Below, in pieces: positions 1-13,200 of a DNA stretch of 64,000 nt. The notes under the pieces are model-generated. The model had not been told where the DNA came from and made no database searches. It saw nothing but the letters and a program-made list of their open reading frames with translations. Every line of letters starts with the position of its first letter. Position 1 is the stretch's first letter. The position numbers were made by a program, and so were the translations under genes. The stretch spans positions 3,121,470-3,185,469 of the forward strand of contig JAVTVJ010000132.1 in assembly GCA_034509425.1 (NCBI GenBank), read 5' to 3'. Origin of the DNA: Eopsaltria australis. Its lineage: Eukaryota; Chordata; Aves; Passeriformes; Petroicidae.

Positions 1-742
1 AAGAAAATGAACTAAGCATGCTATCAAAAATGTAGCACATTTCTTATTCAGAAAACCAGAAACATTTATCAGTTTCCTTAACATTGTATCAATGTAAACT
101 CCTGGTGGACCATAAATCTCTAGAGGAAAGGAGCCTGTTTTATCAGGTGGGAAATAATAGATGTCATCACAAAAAACAACAAGGCAATTATATTTAACAA
201 TCTGCTGGCACACACTGACAGAAATAGTGACAGAGGTTTTCATTTCAGAATGACCTACGGATTCATTTTAGAAAGCATCTTATCAAAAACCCAGTGTTTT
301 ATCTCATCAATTTGTAGTAGTAGTAATAGGAATAATGAAGTTCTTGTTCTTTGTAATAGAAATACATCGAATCCATGTTCAATGAGGCATGGACACTGTG
401 TGTTTCCCCTTGGAGAATGGCAATTGAAGCAGTGAAGTGAAAACTTCTATTCATTACTTTCTCACCACGAAGAGTATTTTCTGTATGTATTTACAGCAGA
501 GTTTGTGGGTCCAAGATGATTGTTAATAACACCTCTTTCTGCTTAGTGATTCTTAACTGGTAATGGTAAGAAACAAATTATCTATTCTGGTGAGAGCCAG
601 AGAGAAGGGCAATAATGAAAAATACCAAACCCAATAATATTTAGTTTGGAAAGACGTGTAAGAGGTCTGTTTCAGAAGTATTCAAAAGTGAAGAATTATA
701 GTAAAATTGAACATTATTTTATCTTTTTTTTGTTTGGTGTTA
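1..742. other. A+T-rich unique sequence, no gene seen
   Basis: No recognisable coding region, repeat family or RNA gene. Only short open frames without recognisable content occur, for example about 60 codons at 250-435. Probably intergenic. Confidence 0.6.
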
Positions 743-780
743 TTGGTTGGTTGATTGGTTGGTTGGTTGGTTGGTTGGTT
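743..780. repeat. (TTGG)n tetranucleotide microsatellite
   Basis: An almost uninterrupted run of TTGG units with one TTGA interruption near the start. It is followed by a T/G-rich stretch to about 845 (TTTG-like units). The short open frames here, rich in Gly-Trp-Leu on one strand and Asn-Gln-Pro on the other, are products of this simple repeat. Confidence 0.9.
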
Positions 781-1078
781 TTTTGTTTTAGGAGGAGTTC
801 CTTGTTGTTTTGTTTGTTTCGGGTTTTTTGTTTGTTTGTTTTAAGGATGTTATGAAATGTGTTGTGGTTTTGTGGGGAAACAGAGCACTGAAGATACATT
901 TACTACATTTCAAGAAGAAGATGCATTTTCAATTCCTTTATAAATATCTAGATGTCTCAGAGAAGGGCTAGACTCTAAAGGTATTGCTAAATTCTATAAA
1001 GTTCAAAGGAAACTGAAAAGTACCAAATATGTAGCCCTTACATGAACTTCTCAGAGAACATTTATATTATTATAAAGT

Positions 1079-1380
1079 GAGCCTACAAGTAAGCTGAAGA
1101 GGGACTTTTTATGAGGGCAAGTGTAGGACAAGAGGGAATGGCTTCAAGCAGACAGAGGTCAGGTCTAGATCAGATATTAGGAAGACAGAGATAGGTGAAG
1201 CACTGCAAAGGCTGCACAGAGAAGTTGTGCATGCCCCATCCCTAGCAGTGTTCAAAACTGGTTGAATGGAGCTTTTGAGCAACCTGGTCTTGTGGAAGCT
1301 GCCCCTGCCCACAGCAGAGGGGCTGGAAACAGCTTATATTTAAGATCGCTTATAACCCAAGCCATTCTATGATTCTGTTC
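1079..1380 (+). mobile_element. CR1 LINE 3'-end fragment
   Basis: Sense-oriented, 5'-truncated CR1 retrotransposon tail. It carries recognisable CR1 3' sequence in order: the block ending GAGGGACTTTTTATGAGGGC at the left, then AGATATTAGGAAGA, then the block around AGAAGTTGTGCATGCCCCATCC, then the terminal ATTCTATGATTCTGTT at 1,364-1,379. That terminal repeat is characteristic of avian CR1. Only the end of ORF2 and the 3' UTR are present, so the copy cannot move. The 5' boundary is approximate because CR1 insertions lack a target duplication that would fix it. Confidence 0.9.
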
Positions 1381-4300
1381 TTATCTTCCAGAGCTTAAAA
1401 TCTGTTTTTCCAGCCTACAGATTTTGTCATAGCTGATAGATTATTCATTGTCTACCTCGCATTCATATTATAGTTTCTATTGATTGCAAAACTTTCTGTC
1501 TGTTCTTCCTTCCTGCAGTATAATTTTGAGAAAGTTTTCTTTTTTCCAACAAAAGTAGAAGATATGGAATTCTACATAATAATTTCATTAATTATATGTA
1601 TGCATATATATTTTGTTATATTCTAATGATCTTTTTCCTTTAAAGGCATTACATAATTTTCTCAGAAAGGGTATAATGAAAATTATTTCTGGAACAAGTT
1701 TTAGTTAAACTGTTCAAGGTTCCTAATCTGAATATGCTATTTTTAAAACTGCAAACTCTAAATAAATGTGTTTTTTTTTTTGAAATGAGGCATGAGACAA
1801 CTGTTAGACTGGGAATGGTTTATGAACAAAGCAGGAGAATGGCAAAAGATCAGAATTCTTCTCTCTGTTTTCATTTTAGAAGAAAGGTAAGCAAGCAAAT
1901 GCTGCAGCATTTCTCAACTGAGACCCTAAAATTGATGGGTTTCAAAGCTCCTGAGAACCATTTATCTGTCTGCAAAAAGAATATCAAAATACCAGCTTCA
2001 GAGCTGTTGTGAAGTTCAAAGTCTTTTGAGGCCTTTTATTGAGAGATATAAAGCATTATTATTCACTGACCAATTTGCAAACATATGTTGTTGCTTTAAA
2101 CTATTTTTATTTTAAGTGACTGGAACAGGTAGGCATATGTCTCCTAAAATTAATGTTTCTCATATGACCCTCTTTTTTCTGTGCCAGACAACTCTACACC
2201 ATATCATGAAGCAAAACCCATTAAGATACAATGTCAGTACATCTGACAAATGGAAACAACATGTTTTCCAAAGTTCATAGATCTTCTACATTCTAAAATG
2301 GAAATGAAAAATACTCATCTTACTTAAAATCTGAAAGTCATTACAAAATACCTTTAAAAACCAGATTCACTTGTATTTTTACTACTCTAGATTAGGGGCA
2401 TATTGATATTTTATTGATTATATTCTGTCTATAGATATATTCTCTCTACACATCTATGTGTAAAAACATATTTTCTCATTGTGTTGGATTATTTTATTCC
2501 TTTACCCTTCTGTTACCTGAAGAGTAAGAAAATATTTCTATTTTGCATAGATGGTACAGAGACCCTGTGAAAATCAGGTCATTTGCCATAAACCACTGAA
2601 TAACACTAAAATCAAAATTGGTTCTGTGATCAGGGAGCCATTGCACTCAGAGTACAAAACAAGCTACAGAACCTGCCTTGGGGAATTTACAGAATTTATC
2701 CTAGAGGTAAGTTTGACAGAGATGAGTCTCCAGAGACTCATCTTCTAGCTGCAGGCTAATGTCAGACAGACATTTCTTGTATTCCTGCTCCATTTTAATA
2801 GAAAACTTGTTTTCCTACTGGATTTCATTGCAGTGTCACCCTACAGACCTCCTGCACTGTTCTTTCTTCTCCTGCACAGCAACTGCAGCCGTTGCCTTTT
2901 CCTCCTCACCTCCCAGAACCTACCCAACACCATCAATCCATCAATCAGAGGAGTTTACTTGGTTCCTCTCAAGGGTATGGCTCACTAGGCAAGTTTATTT
3001 TCTTCATCAAAAGAGATTTTCTGAAGTGACATTTTTTTTTCCAGTCTTACTTACTTCTATACATGCTATTTGAAAGAAGATCAAATTTTATTTAAAAGAT
3101 CAAAGGTCATATCAAACTACAAATGTTTTACACTGTTCACTTCCAGTATTGTGTACGTGTATTGCCAGACCTCAGGCTACTAGATATTATACGTAAAGTA
3201 AACCAAGATTTTTTTAAAAGCATATTTCTTTTGATATTCTATGTTATAAATTTTATAATTTCAGAAATTAACTGCACAGTAGAGGAAAATGCTTCACATT
3301 TCTTCCTGTGCATCTCCTTTTCCTTCTCCATTTTTAAATATACAGTACCTGATATATTTTTTTTTTCTGAAAGCCCTTGATGTTAGAGAATGTAAAACAA
3401 GATGATGCATCCTGGAAATCAGTTTACCAGGTTTATCTTCTTGCCTCACCTTTCTGAATAGATTCTTTTCTTTGCAATATTTTTGAGCTCAAGAGAAATA
3501 TAAAAAATATGTAATTCGATATTTTTAATCATATTTTGAATAATATTGATTTTATTATTTACTTGGTTGAAAAAGAGAAACTTCCTTGGTTAGTTACATT
3601 TCCCTGCAGAGATGTTAGTTAAGCTTCTGGATTCACAAAATATTATGTGAAAATTTTTTAACTCATGATGGCTTTTAGTTTCCTTCAGCATTGTATGGAA
3701 TTACTGTTTTAAAAAATATTGTAGCCTTTCCTTTAACTCAGGTAAGAACTTTCTGGAGAAGGTTTCCTACATCTAAGTAAGTCACCAAGTAGGTGATTCC
3801 CTTGTCACATGAATTTAGAGGTATCACACAGAGAATGTGTGAAATTGCAGAAATTGTCTTCTGCTCCAGCTGATCCTACAGAGGCTCCAAACAGGAAGAG
3901 TCTGAGAAGGAGGAGGAGCAATTTGAGCATCTTGTTCTTTCCAAGTATTTAATGGTTAAACAGCCGTCATGTGAAAAGGGGAGTTTTCTTCAACCCTTAG
4001 TCTGAGGAGATTTACTTGACCCTTTGTGTTTGATTTGTCTGTCAGCACCCCAGAAAAGCCAAGACCCTTGTGCCCAAGCAGTCTGTCAGTGTCCTGTTAT
4101 GGGGACCCTACACTGAGCAGTCCTGCTGGGTGGGAGGGCAGGACTGACTTATTCAGGGAAATGCACCAGCAGGAAAAAGGACACCCCTCAGCAGTTGTTC
4201 CACTGTATTTGAGTATATTACTGCCAGTGACTGCCAGTGCCCATGAAGGATTCACACCAACACTCTTTATCATTATAAAATTGCGACAGATTAAGTGCTG

Positions 4301-6084
4301 GTGACAGTATCTGATGGCAAAAATGTATTTAAACTAATACATGGACAAGCTCTAATCCCCAATAATGCTCAGTGTGCAGAGTGTGATTCTTACACAATAG
4401 GTGTCCCTGCAGGAGTGAAGACAGGTTCAGACCATTGACTGTTCTTAGCAGTTACAATGGAGTCTTCCCCAACAATCCCCCATTCTTAATTTGATTTTAC
4501 ACTATGTCTTTGTGTTTAGGTGGAGCTTGAGTGTCTCTAGTCATACATGTCTTTGTTATTGAATGGTTTAACATTTATTTCACTTTGCTTTTAAAGATGC
4601 AGTCAAAAAGAATTTAGAGCACATGTCCAGTGAGGGGTGGTTGTACCATGGAGATGAGATGGGATAGAGGTGTGTGTTAATATTACAGTTAGGCTACAAT
4701 GAACCAAGTTCACCTGAGGAGAGAGATTTCGCCAGTTGTTGGCTCAGCAGCAGGGCATCTCCTCCCCCATCTGCCCTGGCTGACAGGTGTTATGTGGTTT
4801 ATCAGCTACAAAGCACCATCAGCTTCCTTTCCCTTCAAGGATTTCAACAGAGCCTGGCCACGGTGTCTCCACTCTGCTCCACCCTCTGTTCCATCCCCTT
4901 AGCAGGTGTGTGTGTGGGGAATCACTGTGGGATACGTTTGAGCCAACTGCATTCCAGCCAGGGAGCAGCAACTGCATTTTACCCTAAAATTCCTCTACCA
5001 TTATAACTTCTGCTAGGATGCAAATATAACTCCTTGGTTTCCACTGATTTTTTTTTCCCAGTCATCTTTCCTCACCAGCATTATTAAAAACTACAATTTT
5101 TTCATCTCTTTCTTTCTACAGGAAGCAACACAGATTCCCACTGATAAGTCTTGCAGGTCAAAACTTGTATGACAGGAATAAGTATGCCTAGATTTTCCAA
5201 GCTCTGTCTTCCTTCTGAGATTTTAAATAACAGGATTCACATCTTTATGGCCAGGTCACTATTGGAAGATTAAAGACTACTCCTGATAACTGAAATTTTA
5301 TCCCTCTCACCGTGGAGCCAGATATACAGAGCCCTCTGAGGTCCATGATATTACTTCAGAACACTCACAAAAAACAAATTTTAAAGAGAAACTTTTTGCA
5401 TGCAGCAAATATTTTCAAAATCCTTTCTTCTTAAAGTATTTATGACTTAAGATTTTTTTATCAGAGAGGTATTCAAGAAGCAAAAAGCTTACTCAGGTAT
5501 GGTATTTTAACTTTGCCTTCAATAACAGTTGACTCTTCAATTTGCTCTGCTATAGTTCAGGGCTCATTAACATTTCCATTATAAGCCTTGATTACTCTGG
5601 CTAAGGATATCAGCTCTTACCAGCCACACATTTGAAAACAAAGCAGGTATTCAGCCTTGAATATATTTTAATTCATTATTCGAAAATTTTTAATGGTTGA
5701 CTGGTCAAAAAAGTACTTTATTCAAGAATAAGATGCAGGGATTCAGGTTCAGTGAAATATATAAAGATTTGTTCCTAACATAAAAGCACTTTAATATAAT
5801 TTCTAACTAAACAAGACTTGGTTAAAGAAAACTGTAAAAAAAACACTTAGTGGCTCTTTAAATTTATAAGAACACAACAAGAGTCCAGACTAAAGGTCTG
5901 TCTCTGTCTATCTCTGTCCTGTCTCTGACAAGGGACAAAAGAAGACGAGAAGACAGTTGCACTGTAGTCTCCATTTCACCCCTCATGGAAACCATTGCAA
6001 TTGTTCAATATGAGACACTTAAGTAATTTCCTTGTGAAAAGACATACTTTAAAAATCCTCATAAATCTACGTCTTTGATTTGTA
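1380..6084. other. A+T-rich intergenic sequence
   Basis: No gene recognised. There are somewhat GC-richer patches near 4,030-4,310 and 4,670-5,006 with open frames of about 90-110 codons. These lack recognisable domains and mostly begin at non-ATG codons, so I do not call them genes. A 156-base segment at 2,551-2,706 is bounded by good splice signals and is listed separately. A stretch at about 5,885-5,985 may be a very old CR1-related tail, judged only from loose similarity. Confidence 0.5.
2551..2706 (+). other. Candidate exon with good splice signals (unproven)
   Basis: An acceptor-like sequence (TTCTATTTTGCATAG) ends at 2,550 and a consensus donor (GAG then GTAAGT) begins at 2,707. The 156 bases between are exactly 52 codons. 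Only the frame starting with the ATG at 2,551 is open; the other two have stops. The predicted peptide (starts MVQRPCENQV) matches no family I recognise. In tens of kilobases of A+T-rich DNA, such pairs are expected by chance, so this is a weak call. A non-coding RNA exon is equally possible. Confidence 0.15.
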
Positions 6085-7290
6085 GAGTTTGGCAAAAGCA
6101 TGAATTTATGCCTGACCAACCTGAAAGCCTTCAGGCTTCACCATGAGGTGAATAGATTGGTGGATGAGGGGAGAACAATGTTGTTTACCTGGAGTTTGGT
6201 GAAGGCTTTGACACTGCCCCCAGTCATTTGCCACTGTTTCCCTAAACAATCATCATAAACAAAGTATGGGTACATAAGTGGACCATGAAGTAGATTGAAA
6301 ACTTGCTGAAAAAACAGGTCCAGAAAGTTGTGATCACTGGTACAAAGTGCAGCCGGGGGCAAGCCACAAGCAGTGTACCCAGGAGTCAGTGCTGGTTCCA
6401 GTACAGTTCAGTATCTTCATTAATGACCTGTGCTATGGAACACAATACACCCTCAGCAAGTTTGAAGATGACCTAAAAGTAGGAGGAGCAGCAGATGGTT
6501 GTGCTGCTTTTCAAAGTGACATGGTTAGTCTGGAGAACTGGGAAGAGACAACTCTCATGACATTCAACAAGAGAAAATGAAAAGTCCTGCACCTGGGGAG
6601 AGATAAGCCCATGTGGCTATTCATGTTGGGGCTTGACCACTAGGAAAGCAGATGAATGGAAGACCTTGGAATCCTGGAGTACAACTGGCCATGAATGGCA
6701 AAAAGGCCAACAGCCTTCTGGGCTGCATTAGGCAGAGCATTGCCATCAGATCAGGAGATGGGATCAGACCCCTCTGCCCTAATGTGGTTGTATCTGGTGT
6801 GCCCTCAGCCCAGTAAGTATATGCACTTACTAGGGCAAGCCCAGCACAAGGCAACAAAGCTAATGAAGGGACTGGAGCATCTCTCTCATGAGGAAAGGAG
6901 CTGGGAATGTCCAGATTCATGACAAAAAGGGGCAGGGGGATCTTATCAATCTGCATAACTACCTGATGGGAGGGAAGGAAGTCAGAAAAGAAAAGGGAAT
7001 CACTCTTCTCATTGGTACCTACTGGCAGGACAAAAAGCAACAGGAATGAATGAAAACATATTTGTGAAAATACATGTTCTGTCTGAGCAGAAGAAAAGTT
7101 TTTTTTACTTTGAGGATGGTCAAACACTGGAAAAAGTACAACCAGTCTTGGGCTCTCTGGTTCAATACATCTGTAACTGCTGATATGTTTGAAGATGGCT
7201 GAAAGGGAAGTGTTGGCTAAGATGCACCAATAGCCAACATCCTCATGATCAGGAGGCTACTTGTCAGAATGTGAGACCCCTAGGTCAGGT
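6085..7290 (+). mobile_element. CR1 LINE, reverse-transcriptase end plus 3' region, decayed
   Basis: Sense-oriented CR1 covering the C-terminal half of the ORF2 reverse transcriptase and most of the 3' part. The translation at 6,347-6,580 shows the palm-domain landmarks: a degraded PQGSVLGPVLF-like stretch, then FSIFINDL, then the catalytic box, which reads FEDD where active copies have FADD or YADD, then a MTFNKRK-like stretch before a stop. Further 3', the blocks ending in GGGCTGCATTAGGCAG and GGGACTGGAGCATCTCTC are typical CR1. Stops, frameshifts and the altered catalytic box show it is dead. The 168-codon frame on the opposite strand (6,621-7,127) is only its antisense shadow. Confidence 0.92.
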
Positions 7291-10200
7291 TTATATAGCA
7301 AAGATTTGACTACCAGCATCTCAAAAATTACATGAAAGATCCAATCATCAAATGCAATTTTTTTTTGTGTATGGTAAGCTTGCCTACAGGGTCTGCCCAG
7401 ATGGAGCAGAAATCCCAATTTTGAAATCTCTTTTCATGATCTGAAGGCTAGATCTTCAAGGTTTGTTTGATGCCCCACAGAAAGTTTGTGCAGCTCGTGG
7501 GACTAGACAATGAAATGCAGCTGCCTAGGAAAGTTAGCTTCATGGGCCTTTAAAAAACAGAACAACTTCATAGAGGTTACGGATGATGTCTAAGCATCTA
7601 ACTACCTAACAAGGCAGACACAGACTGAGAATCTGAGTCTATATTCAGTGATGCATTATGACCTACAAAGATTTAGAGGTCATAATTTTTAGAAGTGTCA
7701 CAATTTGCCAAAAATGAGTTTTACTATTTTATTTTCTTTAATATAAAGCAATTTCAGCTATTTACGAAGGCAGCTGGCCCTTGGAGTGATTTTGGGTATT
7801 AGCCCTTAGAGTGCATTAAAGCTACATTTTAGATTGAGATTTTGCACTTTTTTTTTTTTAAGTTTTGTGTCTCATCATGCCACCTCTTTAATATTGCAGT
7901 GCTTAAAATTTAAAACTCCCAACATAATTCCTTGCTGATGTTTCCAAGTCAGCAAATTAGCAACACAACACTGTTATATAGGGAATAGCTCAGCAACAGA
8001 ATCAAAACCCCTCAACATTCTCTTTTTTTTAGATTTATTCTGGCTTACTCTGCCGTTTGTGAACCAAATGACACATCATAAACCTCAGAGACTCTTTTGT
8101 AGCTTCTGCTCAGACTGGAGAATTCCAGCTGCTCTATTAAGGATCATTAATAACCAGGAAAGTATTCCAGACAGTTTCTGTAAAACCTAAAAACCAAAAT
8201 TATTATATGTTTATAATGAGTTGGGTTTTTCTCATTCAACCAGAATAGCTTTAATCAGTAACTGGTAAGGAAAAGTCCATGGAACCCAAAGGCAGAGAGG
8301 CTCATTAAATTACATCAGGAGGATTTTGCATGTTCAACTCATGGTGAAAGGTATATGCTGCTATAACACTGAATTTTCTTTGGGGCCAGGGTATAAATTG
8401 TTTCACATGGCGTTTTAAAGAAAAAGCTTATCCTATGAGGGGAAAAGTAAAAAGAAGGAGAGTGTGCAAATTATGTCTGAAAAACTTGAAAACATAGCCA
8501 CAGAGAATTCAGAATCACACATTGCAATAAACCTTTACATCTCTAGAACCTGAATGTAGAAAGATTGTATTTACCTGTTCTGAATAAAGGCTCCAGTTCC
8601 TCTCAAGTGGTATTCTCAAATGAGCTCCATACCCCTTCAAATTGCACACACTTAGCTCTTCATGTGGAAGTTGCATACACTTTTTCAAACATAATATATT
8701 TCATATATTACATGTGTAATATTATTACCTGAATAGAATGTTTTCAACACTTTATTATCACAAAGCTGGAAGAGTTAATTTTTCAAAATCTAATGCAGCA
8801 TTTACACTTCCTTCTATCGTAAAGGACTTCAGCATATGGGAGTCACTCCTATAGAATATATTAAGCAACTCAGTCTCAACGAAAATGAGTTGCATGGCCA
8901 AGATCGTCCTTTATAATACCAGCGGTCAATTAAGTCTCTGAATATGCAAGATGATTCAGGAGGAAGCAAGGATACAGGATATTATATTGTTTATGCATAC
9001 CAAATAGTTTATGTTATACAAATTATTAATTTACAATTTTATTTCTTTGCCAAGCAAGCATGCAATTTTCTTCATGTTATCTTGTGAATAGCAGGTATCT
9101 CAATATTTAAAAAAATTTGAATCAATAGCATTTCAGACTACAAGGGGCAGATTAATTCGTGTGATCAGTTCAATTACAGTCAACTGGTAAAACGTGATTT
9201 TTCAGTAAGATTTTCTTATTATTTATTAACATTAAAAAGGTTGTAATTCAGTAAATCTCAGTGTTTTTTTATCATCCAAGTAATAATATCCAAATCTCTG
9301 CAATAATACATCTGATAAAAGTTAAAGAACTTACCTTTCTCATCCTCAAGAACTGCCAAGAACAGGTTTGTAAGAATGACTTATGAAGGGATCATAAACA
9401 TACTACAAGGCTTACATTCCTCTTTTGTTTATATTGAGAGTTGCTGATTTCTTTTTAAATCATAATGAGTTCTTAAAAAAGATTTTCAGAGATAAAACCC
9501 TCAGGTTTTTAGGAAGAGTATAATAACAAACACTGGTGAATGCATTTTTGCTAACATGAATACTGAATAATCCACAATAGTTCTGGACTTTTTCTTGTTG
9601 TTTATAGTTACCTAAGAATCCTTATCTGAACAAAAACCCAAACACAAAAAATCCACCAGCTTAGAATACTATTAGATTGTCCTAGTGTTCTCTAATACTA
9701 ACACATGAAATCACTTGTTTACATTTCTATATCTATACCTATATCTATATCTGAAGAGTTGGCTTGTTTTCCATCCATGCTTTTTGTTATTATGAAATAT
9801 AAACAATGAAATAAGATATCTGGCATATAGAAAAGCTAAAATTTCTTGAAAGTTTTACTATAGGAATTACAGAATCCTAAATTTCAAAATTCACAAGCCT
9901 CAGAAGAATCCAATAAATAAAATTGCCAGGTAATTTATATTTAGATTTTGCATTTTCCTACGCAAATTTCACAGAAAGTTGGAAAATGTTCAAATGCAGA
10001 CTACCTTCAAATTTAGTCCTCTTTATAATGAAATTAATGCCAGGTTTACATGATAACCTATGACTATACACAGTGGGAAGCTAGTAAGAGTCTAAAATAC
10101 AAAGTATTTAAACCCTTAGGGCAGAAAGCTCAAAATGAAGTAGGGACATGGAAGTTCTTCATATATGACTTAGAGATAATGTATTCAACGAGAGCTGTAG

Positions 10201-13200
10201 CAGAAATAAAATTACTGAAGTTCATATAATTAAATGTTAACTCACATTTTTACCATTTTCTCTACTCAGTGGATTGATTCCATTCCTTCAAAGAAACTCA
10301 CTTTACCTAGGCAGACAAGACATTCTTGTAAAAAGCAATCAAGACTAAAAGACGTGCTTGCCAGTTTTCCACCTCTAGTTCCTGAGATAAGGGATAACAA
10401 CTGGTTGAGTTCTTCAGAGAGGATTATTTTTTATCAACTTACCTCCTTTCCTCGGGTTAGCAAATCATATGCAGTCCACTTAAACCAGGCTTGATTGTCT
10501 TTGATTGTATCCATTATTCATGGGCGTTCACGAAAACATCAGATGAGTGTTTTTCAGAGATGGCTTGTGGGCTTTGGTATTTGCTGTTACTCAGATGCAG
10601 TATGCATTCAGTCATGTGTGATGGTTTCTGCTCTACAGGTGGACAACTATTCTGTTATGAAAGTCACACAATGTCACATTCTCACAGTGTCATGTTGATG
10701 ACAGTTATTTGTAGTAAAATGCATTTGAATTTCAGATGCACTATCCTTCCTAGCACAGAGAATTCACTAAAGATAAATGAAAAATGAGTATTGATGATCT
10801 TAGAAAGTAAAAAAGTGCAATTTCTGAACAAGTGAGCAAATAATTTTGTTTAAAAAAACAAAACAGAAATTTAAATTCTCTCATTTGCTATTTTCCAGGC
10901 TTGTGACTGATGTCAGCTTTAACTTTGCATTATCTTCCTATTTAAACCATCAGGGATATCCTACAAGGACTTGTGCATGTCTCGCTCATACATGTATTGA
11001 ACTAAATAAAGCATCAAAGTCACTTAAATGATTGTTGCATATCACTGCCTGGAGGTGTTCATTCTTAGCCAAGGTTCAGAAATTTTTCAAAGATCAAGAA
11101 ATAATCCATCTAGCCACAAAACCAGACATAATTTCCAAACTGGAATTAGGACTGCTCAAAAAATGTTAATAGTTATCTGAGGATGAATAATCTGATTTAT
11201 TTCCAAAACAGTATATAACAGATGACCAGAACACTGGTATAACCGTAGTAATAAATTAAGGCAACAGATTAGTCTAATTAAAGGTCAAAAGAAAACATTC
11301 TCACTCTATATGAACCATGTTATAATACATTGACATTAACACATAGACAAAAAAATGTAATAAAAGTGTATTTTTGTAGTCAAAAGTAATGTCAGTTGTC
11401 TTAAAATAATACAAGACACTGTTACACAATAATGTTTTGCATCCATAATATATTACATACCCACTGATTTCACTGGCACCTTCATCAGCTCCATTAATTA
11501 GCTTGTTTCGATATATATTGACTCTTTTAATTGACTTTAGCAGAATTCTATAATCTCATTTAGTGTCTTAATAGACCATATATTTAATAGCTCAGTAATT
11601 TATTCAACCTGTAAGGCTTTGCTCTTTGACATTATTGCCCATTATGTACTCCAGATAAATTTTCCTTACTTGCAACAAACACGAACCAAATGGCAAAAGC
11701 ATTGTGGCAGTCTGACCCACATATTAAAGATTTATGTCAACAAGATTAACTTTTATAATCCTTGCTGGCATTGTAGTTACACATTGTGTAGATTAATGGT
11801 TCTCACTGCTACATCTGTAGATCTCTGAAGTTCATTCACAATCAACTTTATTTCCCTTTGGCTTTACCTAATTGAAGGTAACTGCTCTATATAACTGTTC
11901 ATGGCATCCAGCTGTGAAAACTCCCCCAGTCAAAAAGGGGACAGTCCTTGCTTGTCCAGGACTTGTGTGATATAGCTGAATGATGTAATTGGTAGATATA
12001 AACTAAACCCATGACTTTATGAAAATACATTACAAAGTTGAAATGTGCTGCCGTAACAAAGCACGAAACAAAGCAGTACTTTCTTGAATTTACTGCAATG
12101 CTCAGCTGCCAGAGCATCTAGCAGTGATGACATCTTGTTGGTAAAGATACAAGACAAAGATCATTACAGAGGTGAATGAAAAGAATTTTAGAGATTAATT
12201 TTTTTGTTTAACCCCCCACAAGGTTCCTTTCTTCAATACTAAGGATTAAAAAAGGTAGGAGAAAGTACATTTCTCCCAACACAAGCATGTTGTATTATCC
12301 TATTCCATTTAATATTAGTTCCTTATATGCTTTCCCAAAGTTATCCACATCTAATCAAAGAAAAAGTTACTATACTTCTACTCATTAACATTGCAAAGCA
12401 GAAATATGAAAGATCAACTTTCTTTCATTTGCCACAGCCTAAAAGAATACAAATGAACTTTTGTCATAGTTATCTTGAAGAATTATCTTTTTTTTTGACC
12501 ACTGCAACCTGATTACTGTGTAACAGTTTCATGATTCTTTAATGACTTGTAATTGCTATAAAATGAATCTCTGTGATCTTCCATGTAGGTCAGCTTGTGT
12601 TTATTATCATCAGGATTAGAAACTATGCCCTATTTTTTTAGTACTGCTTTGTTTTATTGCTCTAGTGTTATCCCTTGTTGGAAGGTCCTTTTTCATATAA
12701 AGGAACATGTAAATACGAGGAGTACCATACTGCCTCACAACAACTGTCCTTCTGGTACAACAGTCCTTCCCTGTCAGGGGCCATAGGGGATATCACTTAG
12801 GGAGAACCTTGCCAGCACCTAAGGTCTATTCCTGTCTTATTCCTCCAACACCCATTTTTAGATTCCTCACAAAACATTTTGATACCTTTCTATTCTATGT
12901 TTCTGTATGCAAATATTTTGTTCACATATCGGCTTTTGAACTGAGCATCTTACTCTCTCTTCCTCCTCTTTCAGTTTTTTCCATACTCCTTCTTTTACCT
13001 CTTTGGAATCCTTTCCAATTTTTTCAAAATCTTTCCAGCTTTATACTTCAGGACTGGATGAAATAACAGTTGCAGTGATGTAATCAAAAAAAAAGGCATA
13101 TCACTTATTTCCTCCTGATGTTCTCCTAAAGCTCCTGTGCACTCTAGCAGCATATAGAGATTCCCTGTTCAGCTAGTAATCTATTACTTCCTCACAGCTA

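Noticed and set aside
646..899. Open frames with Gly-Trp-Leu-Val or Asn-Gln-Pro-Thr repeats
   Set aside because: Direct translations of the (TTGG)n microsatellite.
4026..5006. Several overlapping frames of 66-110 codons
   Set aside because: They start mainly at non-ATG codons, are in different phases, and have no recognisable domain or splice structure.
6621..7127. 168-codon open frame on the minus strand
   Set aside because: It is antisense to a CR1 element whose sense strand shows clear reverse-transcriptase and 3'-end sequence. The translation has no recognisable domain.
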